64,000 nucleotides of DNA from Arthrobacter sp. B1805 (GTDB taxonomy: Bacteria; Actinomycetota; Actinomycetes; Actinomycetales; Micrococcaceae). The notes below the pieces were generated by a model, which saw only the letters and a list, made by a program, of their open reading frames with translations, did not search any database and was not told the DNA's origin. The position numbers were made by a program, and so were the translations under genes. Positions 26,575-34,357 of the stretch are shown in pieces (the first letter of the stretch is position 1; each line of letters starts with the position of its first letter). Location: positions 248,001-312,000 of the forward strand of contig NZ_PJIQ01000002.1 of the NCBI RefSeq assembly GCF_002929745.1. Reading direction: 5' to 3'.

Positions 26575-27259
26575 ACAGTTCACCATCAAGAGTTGCGCAC
26601 GGGCGACCGATCGAAAGACGGTGACGCGCATCGACCACGATGAGATCCACGACGGTGTGATCAATCTGCACCTGATCCAACGGACGCCGCACCGGCGGAA
26701 CCGGGCCCGCAGCCGACAGATGCGACCGCCTTGCGTCCGGCCCCTGCCTCCGCGTGACCCGTTCAACCGGATCCAACTGCGCGATCCTGCGTTCGACCGT
26801 CATCCGCGATGGCGCCGGCAACCCCTGAGCGCGGCACGCCGCGACGATGTCCCTGTGGACGGCCGCGACCGATCTCTTCTGCTGGGTCAGGAACCCCTTC
26901 CGGATCGCTGCGATGACAATAGCCTCGACAGCATCGGGTAGGCGAGTACGGCCGCGGCCGCCGCTGGATCGTGCCGGCAGTAAACCCGAGACAAGACACC
27001 CACCCTCACGCCACCGGTCTAGGAGCACATACACCGGCCGATACGACACACCCAACGCCGCAGCCGCGTCACCTACCTGGCCACGACCAACACGGGGAAG
27101 AGCTGCAAGCGGGCCGATGACAGCAGCCGCCCGGACCGCCTGGTTCCATGCTTCATCGCTCGCGGTCAGAAGACCGCGCTCATCCACAGATCCTTGGACC
27201 TCATCCATCACCGACCCCATCGTCGAAGTAGTGATGACGGTAATGCAGACCCCCCTCAA
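26417..27259 (-). pseudogene. Truncated TniA/Mu-type DDE transposase
   Basis: 280-residue open frame, of which the first about 220 residues (down to about base 26600) are transposase-derived. They include an N-terminal helix-turn-helix region (VGDAAAALGVSYRPVYVLLD), a PSRMTVERRIAQLD segment, and the start of the rve/DDE core VQIDHTVVDLIVVDARHRLS followed by IGRP. The first catalytic Asp (in QIDHT) is present, but right after IGRP the homology stops; the other catalytic residues and the C-terminal domain are missing and the frame runs antisense into the repeat-protein gene. Full-length relatives have 500-700 residues. An inactive remnant of a Tn552/Tn5053-like element; no TniB partner is present. 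Confidence 0.75.
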
Positions 27260-27423
27260 GCAGCCAGACCGTTACTCCGTGAGCTTGGATGACGTGAGCA
27301 GGCACGCTCACGATCGGCTTACCGACGGCAAATCAAGTGTTGAGAAAGGCCTACGCGCTACCTAGTGAGACTGCTCCCTAAGAAGATCGATCACCGGGCA
27401 CCAAGCCGACTGATGGGACCAAC

Positions 27424-27543
27424 GTGTCGGACGAGCTGGACACCGACGAGCTGGACGAAAGCGAGGATCACGAGGGAGGCGAGACGTTCGCGGACAATCA
27501 CGCCGAAGAAGAACTGATGGCCTACGGACTAGCCGCCGAGTAG
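27424..27543 (+). CDS. Possible 39-residue acidic peptide
   Basis: GTG start, MSDELDTDELDESEDHEGGE then TFADNHAEEELMAYGLAAE. About 40% Asp/Glu, no Lys or Arg. Ribosome site weak (GGGACC). Support comes from position: the stop is 11 bases before a perfect 16-bp terminator stem, and no other gene uses it. It could be a RiPP-like precursor, an antitoxin-like peptide, or the tail of a lost gene; nothing decides between them. Confidence 0.35.
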   Translation: MSDELDTDELDESEDHEGGETFADNHAEEELMAYGLAAE

Positions 27544-27554
27544 GAGAAATGGGC

Positions 27555-27589
27555 GCCGTGCTGGGCGGGTACCACCCGCCCAGCACGGC
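27555..27589 (+). terminator. Very strong hairpin terminator
   Basis: GCCGTGCTGGGCGGGT pairs perfectly with ACCCGCCCAGCACGGC over 16 bp with a 3-base loop. It follows the 39-residue acidic ORF. No T-run. Confidence 0.7.
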
Positions 27590-27635
27590 AAGCCCAGCGA
27601 CAGGAGCGAAGGGGGTGACGTCGCCTAGGTGCCGG

Positions 27636-27690
27636 GGCGGTTCGTCGCACCCTCAGAGCCTCGAGCGCGGATCACCTGCGACGAACCGCC
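27636..27690. repeat. 14-bp perfect inverted repeat
   Basis: GGCGGTTCGTCGCA (27636-27649) and TGCGACGAACCGCC (27677-27690), 27-base spacer. Lies between the acidic ORF terminator and the end of the winged-helix gene. It may be a second terminator, a structured RNA, or a remnant end of the degraded mobile element. The remaining bases of 27260-27812 hold no other gene that I can support. Confidence 0.6.
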
Positions 27691-27812
27691 GCCCACACCA
27701 TACATAGCTTGGGCCTTCCGGCCGCGCCCTGGGTCTACTCACGGCAGATCGTTTTGGTCGCAACATCATGAAGCGGGGAAAAAGTCGCACACGACCGGCC
27801 TGTCAGGTCCTA

Positions 27813-28715
27813 CTACAGCCCAATAATCGCAGCAACCATCGCTACGGACTTCACCACTCCCGCCCAAGAACTCTCAGCCAGCTTCGTACCGATAGACGCG
27901 AGGAAGGCGCCCAACAGCTCCTTCAGATGTGATCTATCTGCGGACGGCGCGCTAGCCGCTTCCTCCAAGGCATCTAGCTTGGCGTCACTCGAAGGTGGTG
28001 CATCTGATCGAGCGGCCAGCTGCTCCCTCATACTTTTGATCAACTCGAGCAGTTCTTCTGTCTCTTGAGCCGAGACGCTGTTACCACTTTGAACGACGTT
28101 ATTACCTGCGCTCACAGCACCGACGTTACTGTGCTGAACGTTCACATTGTTGCTCTGATCTATGTGACTGCTGTGATCATTCGTCACGCCTACTGTCTGA
28201 TCCAGCAACTGCTGGGGGAGGGCGTCATGATCCCCTACCCGATCACCCAGAGCGGTGAGTCGCGGGGTCATTAGGGTGTCGCCGACAACGTTGCCCGTCA
28301 CTAAGTCATGATCCTTCAAGTACTTAAGCGCTCTGTTGACCTCGGGTTCTGTCACCTCAACGCCATCCACCAACTGGCCGACGAAATCCGCAACGAACCG
28401 TGGTTCCTCCTCGTCGATCCATCGCAGCATTGCGCGGATGATGAGTTGACGCCTAAGCCAGCCATTCGGCTTTCGACCAGCAGCCAACTCTTCGGCGATC
28501 TTCCGGCCTTGAGTCGATAACGTCCACTCTCCTGCAGCGGACTGCTCCTTATGAATCAGCCCCGCGCTGATCAAAATTTTGTTCATATCGAGTCGGTCGT
28601 ACTCACTCATCCACGGAGGAGTTTCCGAGGTCCCGTCGCCCTCTTGCAGCACCCACTCAAGGACTAGGCCCACGTCGTTGGTCGCGTACTGCTCTGCTGC
28701 TGCCCGAATACTCAT
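27813..28715 (-). CDS. Winged-helix protein with Asn/Val-rich beta motif and hydrophobic C-terminus
   Basis: 300 residues from 28715 (AAGGG 7 bases upstream; a longer frame to 28832 is less likely). Residues 1-75 and 85-160 look like two winged-helix units (KILISAGLIHKEQSAAGEWT; VNRALKYLKDHDLVTGNVVG). Residues 183-212 are an Asn/Val/Ser-rich, beta-prone segment SNNVNVQHSNVGAVSAGNNV. Residues 215-255 form an acidic helical region, and 263-300 a C-terminal helix plus hydrophobic end (GVVKSVAMVAAIIGL). This order of sensor-like part, short beta adhesion motif and membrane-active tail resembles bacterial immune effectors, but no named family is recognised. Its neighbours are nucleotidase-like enzymes. 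Confidence 0.7.
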   Translation of the reverse strand: MSIRAAAEQYATNDVGLVLEWVLQEGDGTSETPPWMSEYDRLDMNKILISAGLIHKEQSAAGEWTLSTQGRKIAEELAAGRKPNGWLRRQLIIRAMLRWIDEEEPRFVADFVGQLVDGVEVTEPEVNRALKYLKDHDLVTGNVVGDTLMTPRLTALGDRVGDHDALPQQLLDQTVGVTNDHSSHIDQSNNVNVQHSNVGAVSAGNNVVQSGNSVSAQETEELLELIKSMREQLAARSDAPPSSDAKLDALEEAASAPSADRSHLKELLGAFLASIGTKLAESSWAGVVKSVAMVAAIIGL

Positions 28716-28963
28716 TGCGCACCCTTCTAGATGTGTCGTCTCGTCATCTTCTCCGACTACCGGTAGATGGACTAGTAGTTGGCCAGGCGACAGCTGGCCA
28801 AGGTGGCGGTTGTCGCGTTGCGCCGAGTACACCCGAAGTGTGGACTTTTTCGAAGATGGCGGAAGTTTTTGACGGGTAACTGGCGGGGTCAGTAGCCACT
28901 ACAGTGCACGGTTGGTCCCGCAAAGCGATCCTCCACTGTCACATTCCCGCATGTCATGGAGCG

Positions 28964-29932
28964 TCAACCGCTAAGGCCAGCCGCAACCATGCTGTCAGCG
29001 TCCCCTTCATCCTTGAGCTCAGGATCTGATGGTTCGTTCACAATTCCAAACGGAACATGCACGCTGGGGATCTCATCGGCCGCACCCTCAAGGTGGCGCA
29101 ACTGGTCGTCAAAAAACACATGTGGTTTGAGGACGCGCAATACTTTGGCTTTCTCGACTCCACCAAGGAAGAACGCATCATTGACCCGAACGCCCCACGA
29201 CTGAAGTGTTCTAACCACTCGCTCATGAGACGGTGCGTTACGAGCTGTAACGATGGCGACGTGTACTCGGCGGTTATAGTCGGCTTGGTCTTCCACAAGC
29301 TTTTCCTCGATGTCTTGAATGCGGTTGATGCCGCGGAGGAACTCAAACAACCGGCCCTCAGGAAGAGGCTCTGTGAGACGTTTTGTTTCGTTTTCGTGGA
29401 ACGCTGGCAAACCTTCGGCCTGCATGACCCGTTCCGACGAATCATCGGCGAGGACTCCGTCGAAGTCGAAGGCGATGCGAAGGTCAGTGCCGTCAAGATC
29501 GGCTGCGGGCAAGCCCAGTACCTGACCAGCGGCAAAACCCTTGGATATGGCGATCCGAACGTCGTTCTTGTTCTGAGACAAGAACAAGGACATGTTGAGA
29601 GCGCCCATGAAAGCGAAGGGCGATCGTCCTTGCATGAAAATTGCGCGCGATATGGGTAGCTCATGGTGCGCTATGGATCGCATCACGCGAAGGCCGGTCT
29701 CCGGGTCGTTGCGTGAGAGCACGATGACTTCCACCAGCGGAACCTCGCCTTGCGCAAGGTCATTTAGCGAGAGAAGGCGCTTGATGAAAGGGAAAGCGAC
29801 CCCTGGCTCTAGCGCCTCGTCGATATGAGTTTCCTGATATTCGCGATAGACCGCTTCCCCGTGCTCGCGAAAAACAGAGTCAGCATCTGACAAATCGAAG
29901 AGCGCACTTGAAGCTACTCCTACTACAAGCAT
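28964..29932 (-). CDS. 5'-nucleotidase of the cytosolic NT5C1 type
   Basis: 322 residues from 29932. Family landmarks: MLVVGVASSALFDLSDADSV near the N-terminus, LEPGVAFPFIKRLLSLND, VEVIVLSRNDPETGLRVMRS, then the HAD-type nucleophile motif IAFDFDGVLADDSSERVM and late VFFDDQLRHLEGA. Dephosphorylates nucleoside monophosphates. The frame extends upstream to an ATG at 30055 (41 more residues) with no ribosome site; known relatives begin where 29932 does. NT5C1-type enzymes are well known in animals and sporadic in bacteria. Downstream of a frameshifted HAD phosphatase in the same orientation. Confidence 0.85.
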   Translation of the reverse strand: MLVVGVASSALFDLSDADSVFREHGEAVYREYQETHIDEALEPGVAFPFIKRLLSLNDLAQGEVPLVEVIVLSRNDPETGLRVMRSIAHHELPISRAIFMQGRSPFAFMGALNMSLFLSQNKNDVRIAISKGFAAGQVLGLPAADLDGTDLRIAFDFDGVLADDSSERVMQAEGLPAFHENETKRLTEPLPEGRLFEFLRGINRIQDIEEKLVEDQADYNRRVHVAIVTARNAPSHERVVRTLQSWGVRVNDAFFLGGVEKAKVLRVLKPHVFFDDQLRHLEGAADEIPSVHVPFGIVNEPSDPELKDEGDADSMVAAGLSG

Positions 29933-30068
29933 TTTTCCAGATCGTATGCCATGTTGCTCCTGCTCCCCCGCGAAACATCCTCCAATCACGCTACCGGACG
30001 TAACTCGATGCTTGAGGGATCTCAGTTCTTTTAGCCTGCCCGCAAGCCGGTCCATCAGCGCATCTAGA

Positions 30069-30717
30069 TCAAAGAGGCAACGTCCCAGGCTGGATGAAGG
30101 CCATAGAGAGTTCAGTCAGGGATTCGATCTGCAGGTCGGCCAGACCGACCTCCGGGCGTTGGGCGTGGAGGTGCCCCCACGGGCCACGACGAATGAACGC
30201 AGTTCGCATACCGGCCCTACGGGCTGGCAGGACATCGTTGTCGAGACGGTCACCAACGTAAAGGATTTGCCGGGCATCAAGCTGTGCTGTGGTAACTACT
30301 CGAGAAAAGAACTCTGGTGAAGGCTTCGTTACGCCCCACGCGGCAGAGGACGCAATGAAGTCCACATCGAAGCCAGCATCGCGTAGCTGGGCTTCGACAC
30401 CAGCTGGTTGATTGCCGGCAATACCGATCGACAGGCCCGCTCGCTTAGCGGCGCGCAGGCAAGTGAGCGCGTCGGGGTACAGGTCGGCTTGCTCGATCGG
30501 TGGCGGTGCGGTTGGACGCTCGACCCCGAGTATGTCCCATACACGTCGGTGGTCCTCGTCCCGAGCGATGAGTGCACCAAGAAGCCCCATTAACGTAAAC
30601 GGCGTAACTCCAGCCCGCGCTGCCTGGGCTGACCACGCGCGCGATTCATCAACCAGCGTTTTCTCCGACGTCGAACACCACGGCACGCACTTCAGCCGGC
30701 AAGCGTATTTTCGTCAT
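30069..30717 (-). pseudogene. HAD-family phosphatase split by a frameshift in an A-run
   Basis: The ATG at 30717 starts MTKIRLPAEVRAVVFDVGE, which contains HAD motif I, but the frame stops a few codons later. The next frame continues TLVDESRAWSAQAARAGVTP and then the cap, AGLSIGIAGNQPAG (motif II region), VTKPSPEFF (motif III Lys) and ILYVGDRLDNDVLPARRAGM (motif IV). Deleting one A from the run at 30659-30662 (T-run on the plus strand) restores a normal 216-residue protein. So this is a pseudogene, a sequencing error, or a phase-variable or slippage-dependent gene. Confidence 0.8.
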
Positions 30718-30770
30718 CGTGCAATCCTGCCAGCACTTTCGGGCGTCCGTATGCCGGTCGGTCTGCGCCC

Positions 30771-30805
30771 GTGCAGGCGACTTTGGGAAGTTGTGCAGGC
30801 GACTT
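30771..30805. repeat. Direct repeat pair, possible operator
   Basis: GTGCAGGCGACTT occurs at 30771-30783 and 30793-30805, a 22-bp period (two helical turns), upstream of the HAD/nucleotidase genes. Such spacing suits a dimeric regulator bound on one face of DNA. The rest of 30718-30964 shows no gene. Confidence 0.45.
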
Positions 30806-30964
30806 CGAGAATCGACACTGCCCGGCTCCTCCAACGCACTTCTGTGTAGCAATACTCAGAGTCAGAATCTATGCACCACTGCCGCTCTCCGTTGATGAGT
30901 CCCGTTTCCCCGCAGGGCATAGGGCCGCGTCCGGGGCTACGCGTGAAGCTCTGCAGCAATCCCC

Positions 30965-31732
30965 TTAGAACAGCGGCCAGGGCACCGCTGGCATCTCGCC
31001 ACGCGGAGCCGGGAATCGACCTGCCGAGCGCAACCGCGCGCAGCGGGCGGCGAGCGCAGCGACTTCCTCGTCAGTAAGCAGCTCCGCCAGGTCCTGGCCC
31101 AGGTCACCGTCGAGACCGGAGTTGACCCGGTCGACGCCCTCGAGTTCCTCCGCACTCAGCGGATCACCGAGCCACCCCCACAGCACCGTCCGCAGCTTGT
31201 GCTCGCTGTGGAAGGTGAGCCCGTGGTCCACGCCGTACCGGTGCCCGTCGCTCATAGCCAGGATGTGGTCGCCCTTGCGGTCAGCGTTGTTGACGATCAC
31301 GTCGAACACCGCCATGCGTCTTAGCGCCGGAGTGTCCTCGTGAATGAGAGCGACCATCCGACCCTTCTCGTCCTGACCTTCGAGCACCTGTTTCCAGCCG
31401 TTCTCCGGCACGTCGTCCGCAGCGACGAGGTCCACCGCGCTTTGGTCGGGGTCCGTCTCCTGCCAGAGCTGCACCATGCCCTCACCGAACGGGCCGTCGC
31501 GCAGCCAGGTGCGCGGCACGATGTTCCAGCCGAGGGCCTCCGACAGCAGGTAGGCAGCTACCTCCCGGTAAGCCAGCTGACCGTCGGGGAAGTCCCACAG
31601 CGGCTTCTCGCCCTTGATCGGCTTGTACACGACCGTCGTGTCACCGATGCTGCCCAGGAAGGTGGCGTTCGACGCCGTCGTGATGCGCCCCGTGAGCGTC
31701 AGCTCGGCGGTCACCAGGTCCGGCGCCGGCAT
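30965..31732 (-). CDS. SCO1664-family protein (PI3/4-kinase-like fold)
   Basis: 255 residues of the actinobacterial SCO1664 family. Landmarks: TTVVYKPIKGEKPLWDFPDG, YREVAAYLLSEALGW, VFDVIVNNADRKGDHIL and YGVDHGLTFH; the NNADRKxDH and DHG parts resemble the catalytic loops of PI3/4-kinase-like enzymes, so it may be a kinase, but no substrate is known to me. It is the last gene of a conserved trio; the ATG overlaps the upstream stop by 1 base (TGATG). In many actinobacteria mshC of mycothiol synthesis follows; here the accessory island begins instead. Confidence 0.92.
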   Translation of the reverse strand: MPAPDLVTAELTLTGRITTASNATFLGSIGDTTVVYKPIKGEKPLWDFPDGQLAYREVAAYLLSEALGWNIVPRTWLRDGPFGEGMVQLWQETDPDQSAVDLVAADDVPENGWKQVLEGQDEKGRMVALIHEDTPALRRMAVFDVIVNNADRKGDHILAMSDGHRYGVDHGLTFHSEHKLRTVLWGWLGDPLSAEELEGVDRVNSGLDGDLGQDLAELLTDEEVAALAARCARLRSAGRFPAPRGEMPAVPWPLF

Positions 31733-32283
31733 CAGACCTCAGGGATGGCGCAGGTATGCCCGTCGGCGTCGATGGGCTGGCCGCAGATCACGCAGATCGG
31801 ACGCCCGGCGCCCACGATCTCCCGGGTGCGCTTGGCGAAGGCCCGCGCGGTCCCGACGGGCATGCGCACCCGCAGCACCTCGGACGCGTCGACGTCGTCG
31901 TCCTCGGGGAAGACTTCGTCCTCCGTCTCGAGATCGGCGATCGGGTACGCCTCAATGACGATCTGCGCCGTCGTCGGATCCCAGCCAAGGCTCATGACAC
32001 CGGTGCGGAACTGCTCCTCAACGGGTTCGAGCTGGTCATTGTCGACGAGTTCGATGGGAGTGCTGGCGGGAACGCTGAAGGGGTTGCCGTCGAGGGTAAT
32101 GAGCTGGTCGAGGATCTCGTCGATCTTCTCGGCGAGCTGCGCGGACTGCTGCTTCTCCATCGCGATGCTGACGATCTGTTTCCCCGTGCGCACCTGCAGG
32201 TAGAACGTGCGCTGCCCCGGAACGCCGATGGTGCCGACGACGACGCGATCAGGCCAGGCGAACTCGTGAACAGTTGTAGGCAT
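31732..32283 (-). CDS. DUF3090 family protein
   Basis: 183 residues. VVVGTIGVPGQRTFYLQVRT near the N-terminus and a C-terminal Cys/His cluster CVICGQPIDADGHTC are diagnostic. The cluster is a likely zinc site. Function unknown; consistently encoded between a histidine phosphatase and a SCO1664-type protein, as here. Confidence 0.95.
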   Translation of the reverse strand: MPTTVHEFAWPDRVVVGTIGVPGQRTFYLQVRTGKQIVSIAMEKQQSAQLAEKIDEILDQLITLDGNPFSVPASTPIELVDNDQLEPVEEQFRTGVMSLGWDPTTAQIVIEAYPIADLETEDEVFPEDDDVDASEVLRVRMPVGTARAFAKRTREIVGAGRPICVICGQPIDADGHTCAIPEV

Positions 32284-32298
32284 GGGTCTATTTTAGGC

Positions 32299-33000
32299 TC
32301 AACGGGCCGGTGGCGCCGTGTGCCCTGCGCCACCGCCGACCGGCGCATCGGCGGGGGCGACGCTGGCGGCCAGCCAGGACAGGTCCCCGGCGTCGGTGTT
32401 GGTCGCGTACACGCTCGGGCGGCTCGCACCGTAGTGCACGATCGACACCGACGCGGGGCCCACCGTGATGCGCTGGAACAGGTCGAGGTGCATGCCGAGC
32501 GCGTCGGCGAGGATCGACTTGATGATGTCACCGTGGCTCACCGCCACCCACACGGCCCCCGGCCCGTGCTCGGCTTCGAAGGCTGCGTCCTGACGCCGTA
32601 TCGCAGCCACGGACCGGGCCTGCATCGTGGCCATGGACTCACCGCCCGGGAAGGTGACGGCGGACGGTTGCGACTGCACCACCGACCACAGGCTCTCGGT
32701 TGCAAGGTCGGTGAGCGTGCGGCCCTGCCACTGGCCGTAGTCGCATTCGGTGAGATCGTCGTCGAGCGTTGACTGGGGCGTTCCGCCCTGGCGGTCGAGG
32801 ATGAACTGCGCGGTCTGCCGGCAGCGCTCGAGGGGGCTCGACACGACCCCGACGACGGGCACCGCCGCGATCCGCGCTCCGGCGGCGGCCGCCTGGTCGC
32901 GGCCGACGTCGTCGAGGCTCACGCCGGGGGTCCGACCGGCCAGCAGACCGGACGCATTCGCTGTGGTGCGGCCGTGCCGCACGAGAATCACTGTCGCCAT
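32299..33000 (-). CDS. Histidine phosphatase, MSMEG_4193-like
   Basis: 233 residues. Branch-1 histidine phosphatase with ILVRHGRTTANASGLLAGR at the N-terminus (catalytic His in RHG), SSPLERCRQTAQ, and the second His in AVSHGDIIKS. First gene of the conserved trio with DUF3090 and SCO1664, 15 bases before the DUF3090 start. Substrate not known for this branch. Confidence 0.94.
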   Translation of the reverse strand: MATVILVRHGRTTANASGLLAGRTPGVSLDDVGRDQAAAAGARIAAVPVVGVVSSPLERCRQTAQFILDRQGGTPQSTLDDDLTECDYGQWQGRTLTDLATESLWSVVQSQPSAVTFPGGESMATMQARSVAAIRRQDAAFEAEHGPGAVWVAVSHGDIIKSILADALGMHLDLFQRITVGPASVSIVHYGASRPSVYATNTDAGDLSWLAASVAPADAPVGGGAGHTAPPAR

Positions 33001-33072
33001 CCACCCAGCCTAACCACCCGCCCGACGGCGTCGGGCGCAGCACCTCGGGAACGGGAACAGCAGAGCGTCCGT

Positions 33073-33078
33073 TAGGCT
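33073..33078 (+). promoter_or_regulatory. -10 promoter element for the riboswitch-TerC transcript
   Basis: TAGGCT matches TANNNT and lies about 8 bases before the predicted 5' end of the riboswitch. No clear -35. Confidence 0.45.
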
Positions 33079-33085
33079 GGATGTA

Positions 33086-33205
33086 TCAAGGGGAGTACTC
33101 CCGACTGCGATTGACCCGTCACTACGGATGCACCGTTGCATCCCGGGCAATCGGCTCCGGCTTCTGGCCGGGCGGAGGAGACCTTGGCGCCTATGCCCGA
33201 CGCCT
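33086..33205 (+). promoter_or_regulatory. yybP-ykoY manganese riboswitch
   Basis: The conserved 5' AAGGGGAGTA (33088-33097), an internal ACCCGTCA (33114-33121) and the 3' GGAGACCTTGGCG (33178-33190) match the yybP-ykoY consensus in order and spacing, with intervening pairable arms such as GGATGCACCGTTGCATCC. The RNA ends just upstream of a TerC-family gene, a classical target. Mn2+ binding would favour expression of the transporter. Confidence 0.85.
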
Positions 33206-33224
33206 ACCCTTGGGAGCACCCCTC

Positions 33225-34307
33225 ATGCAGGTCACACCCCTGATCTGGTTGATCACGCTTGCCGTGACGATCCTCTTCTTCGTCTACGAGTTCTTCGCGC
33301 ACGTGCGCAAACCCCACGAACCGACCATCGCCGAATCGGCCCGCTGGTCCGCGTTCTACATCGGCCTCGCCCTGCTGTTCGGCGTGGGTATCGGCGTCGT
33401 CTCGGGCTGGAGGTACGGCGGCGAGTACTTCGCCGGCTACCTCACCGAGAAGGCCCTGTCGATCGACAACCTGTTCGTCTTCCTCATCGTGATGACGGGC
33501 TTCGCGGTTCCGAAGAAGTACCAGCAGAAGGTGCTGATGATCGGCATCATCATCGCCCTGGTCCTCCGCGGCGGGTTCATCGCCATCGGCGCGGGACTGA
33601 TCGAGAACTTCTCCTGGATCTTCTACATCTTCGGCGCCCTGCTGCTCTTCCTCGCCTACAAGCAGGCGTTCGGCAGCCACGACGCCAACCCGGCCGACGG
33701 CAGGTTCATGCAGCTCGTCCGCCGCGTGCTGCCCGTCACCGACGAGTACCACGAGGACAAGCTCACCGTGAAGAAGGGCGGCACCCGCTTCGTCACGCCG
33801 ATGCTGCTCACGATCATCGCGATCGGTTTCGTGGACCTCATCTTCGCCGTCGACTCCATTCCCGCGATCTACGGCCTGACGAACGAGGCGTACATCGTCT
33901 TCACGGCCAACGCCTTCGCGCTCATGGGCCTGCGCCAGCTGTTCTTCCTCATCGGTGGACTGCTTGAACGTCTCGTCTACCTCGCCCAGGGGCTCGCCGT
34001 CATCCTCGCGTTCATCGGCGTGAAGCTCGTCTTCCACGCCCTGCACGTCAACGAGCTGGCCTTCATCAACGGTGGCCAGCCGCTCCTCTGGGTACCCGAG
34101 ATCCCGATCTGGTTCTCGCTGCTCTTCATCGGCGCCACCATCGCCGTCGCCACCGTCGCCAGCCTCATGAAGACCCGGGGCGACGACGCCAGGCTCGCCC
34201 GCGACCAGGTGGAGGGCGGAAGCATGACCACCGCTGACTCCGAGGACCGGACCGATGATCCCGAGTCCGACGAGACCCGGAGTTCGACCGCGGGATCCTC
34301 ACGGTAA
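33225..34307 (+). CDS. TerC-family membrane protein (probable Mn2+ exporter)
   Basis: 360 residues from 33225, chosen for GGGAG 9 bases upstream and because an earlier start would lie within the riboswitch. Nine or so helices; the family's acidic metal-coordinating motifs are EKALSIDNLFVFLIVMTGF and FVDLIFAVDSIPAIYG. The C-terminus is a charged cytoplasmic tail (about 320-360). The manganese riboswitch upstream supports a role in exporting Mn2+, as shown for Alx/TerC relatives, rather than tellurite resistance. Confidence 0.93.
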   Translation: MQVTPLIWLITLAVTILFFVYEFFAHVRKPHEPTIAESARWSAFYIGLALLFGVGIGVVSGWRYGGEYFAGYLTEKALSIDNLFVFLIVMTGFAVPKKYQQKVLMIGIIIALVLRGGFIAIGAGLIENFSWIFYIFGALLLFLAYKQAFGSHDANPADGRFMQLVRRVLPVTDEYHEDKLTVKKGGTRFVTPMLLTIIAIGFVDLIFAVDSIPAIYGLTNEAYIVFTANAFALMGLRQLFFLIGGLLERLVYLAQGLAVILAFIGVKLVFHALHVNELAFINGGQPLLWVPEIPIWFSLLFIGATIAVATVASLMKTRGDDARLARDQVEGGSMTTADSEDRTDDPESDETRSSTAGSSR

Positions 34308-34325
34308 AACTGTCAGCTCATCCTG

Positions 34326-34357
34326 GGGAAGGTACCTGCCGGCGCCGGTGCCTTCCC
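34326..34357. terminator. Bidirectional terminator TerC/GntR
   Basis: GGGAAGGTACC (34326-34336) pairs with GGTGCCTTCCC (34347-34357), one G-T pair; inner GCCGGCGCC can extend it. It touches the convergent GntR stop codon. Confidence 0.65.

Noticed and set aside
27362..27586. 74-codon minus frame opposite the acidic ORF
   Set aside because: Begins inside the terminator stem, Arg/Pro-rich shadow of the plus frame, no ribosome site.
27636..27690. Inverted repeat as a phage attachment site or intact transposon end
   Set aside because: No integrase, no tRNA gene and no matching second copy at the other island border were found.
28964..28984. 5'-nucleotidase gene considered truncated at its 3' end
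   Set aside because: The C-terminal HAD motif and a normal stop are present; length is within the family range.
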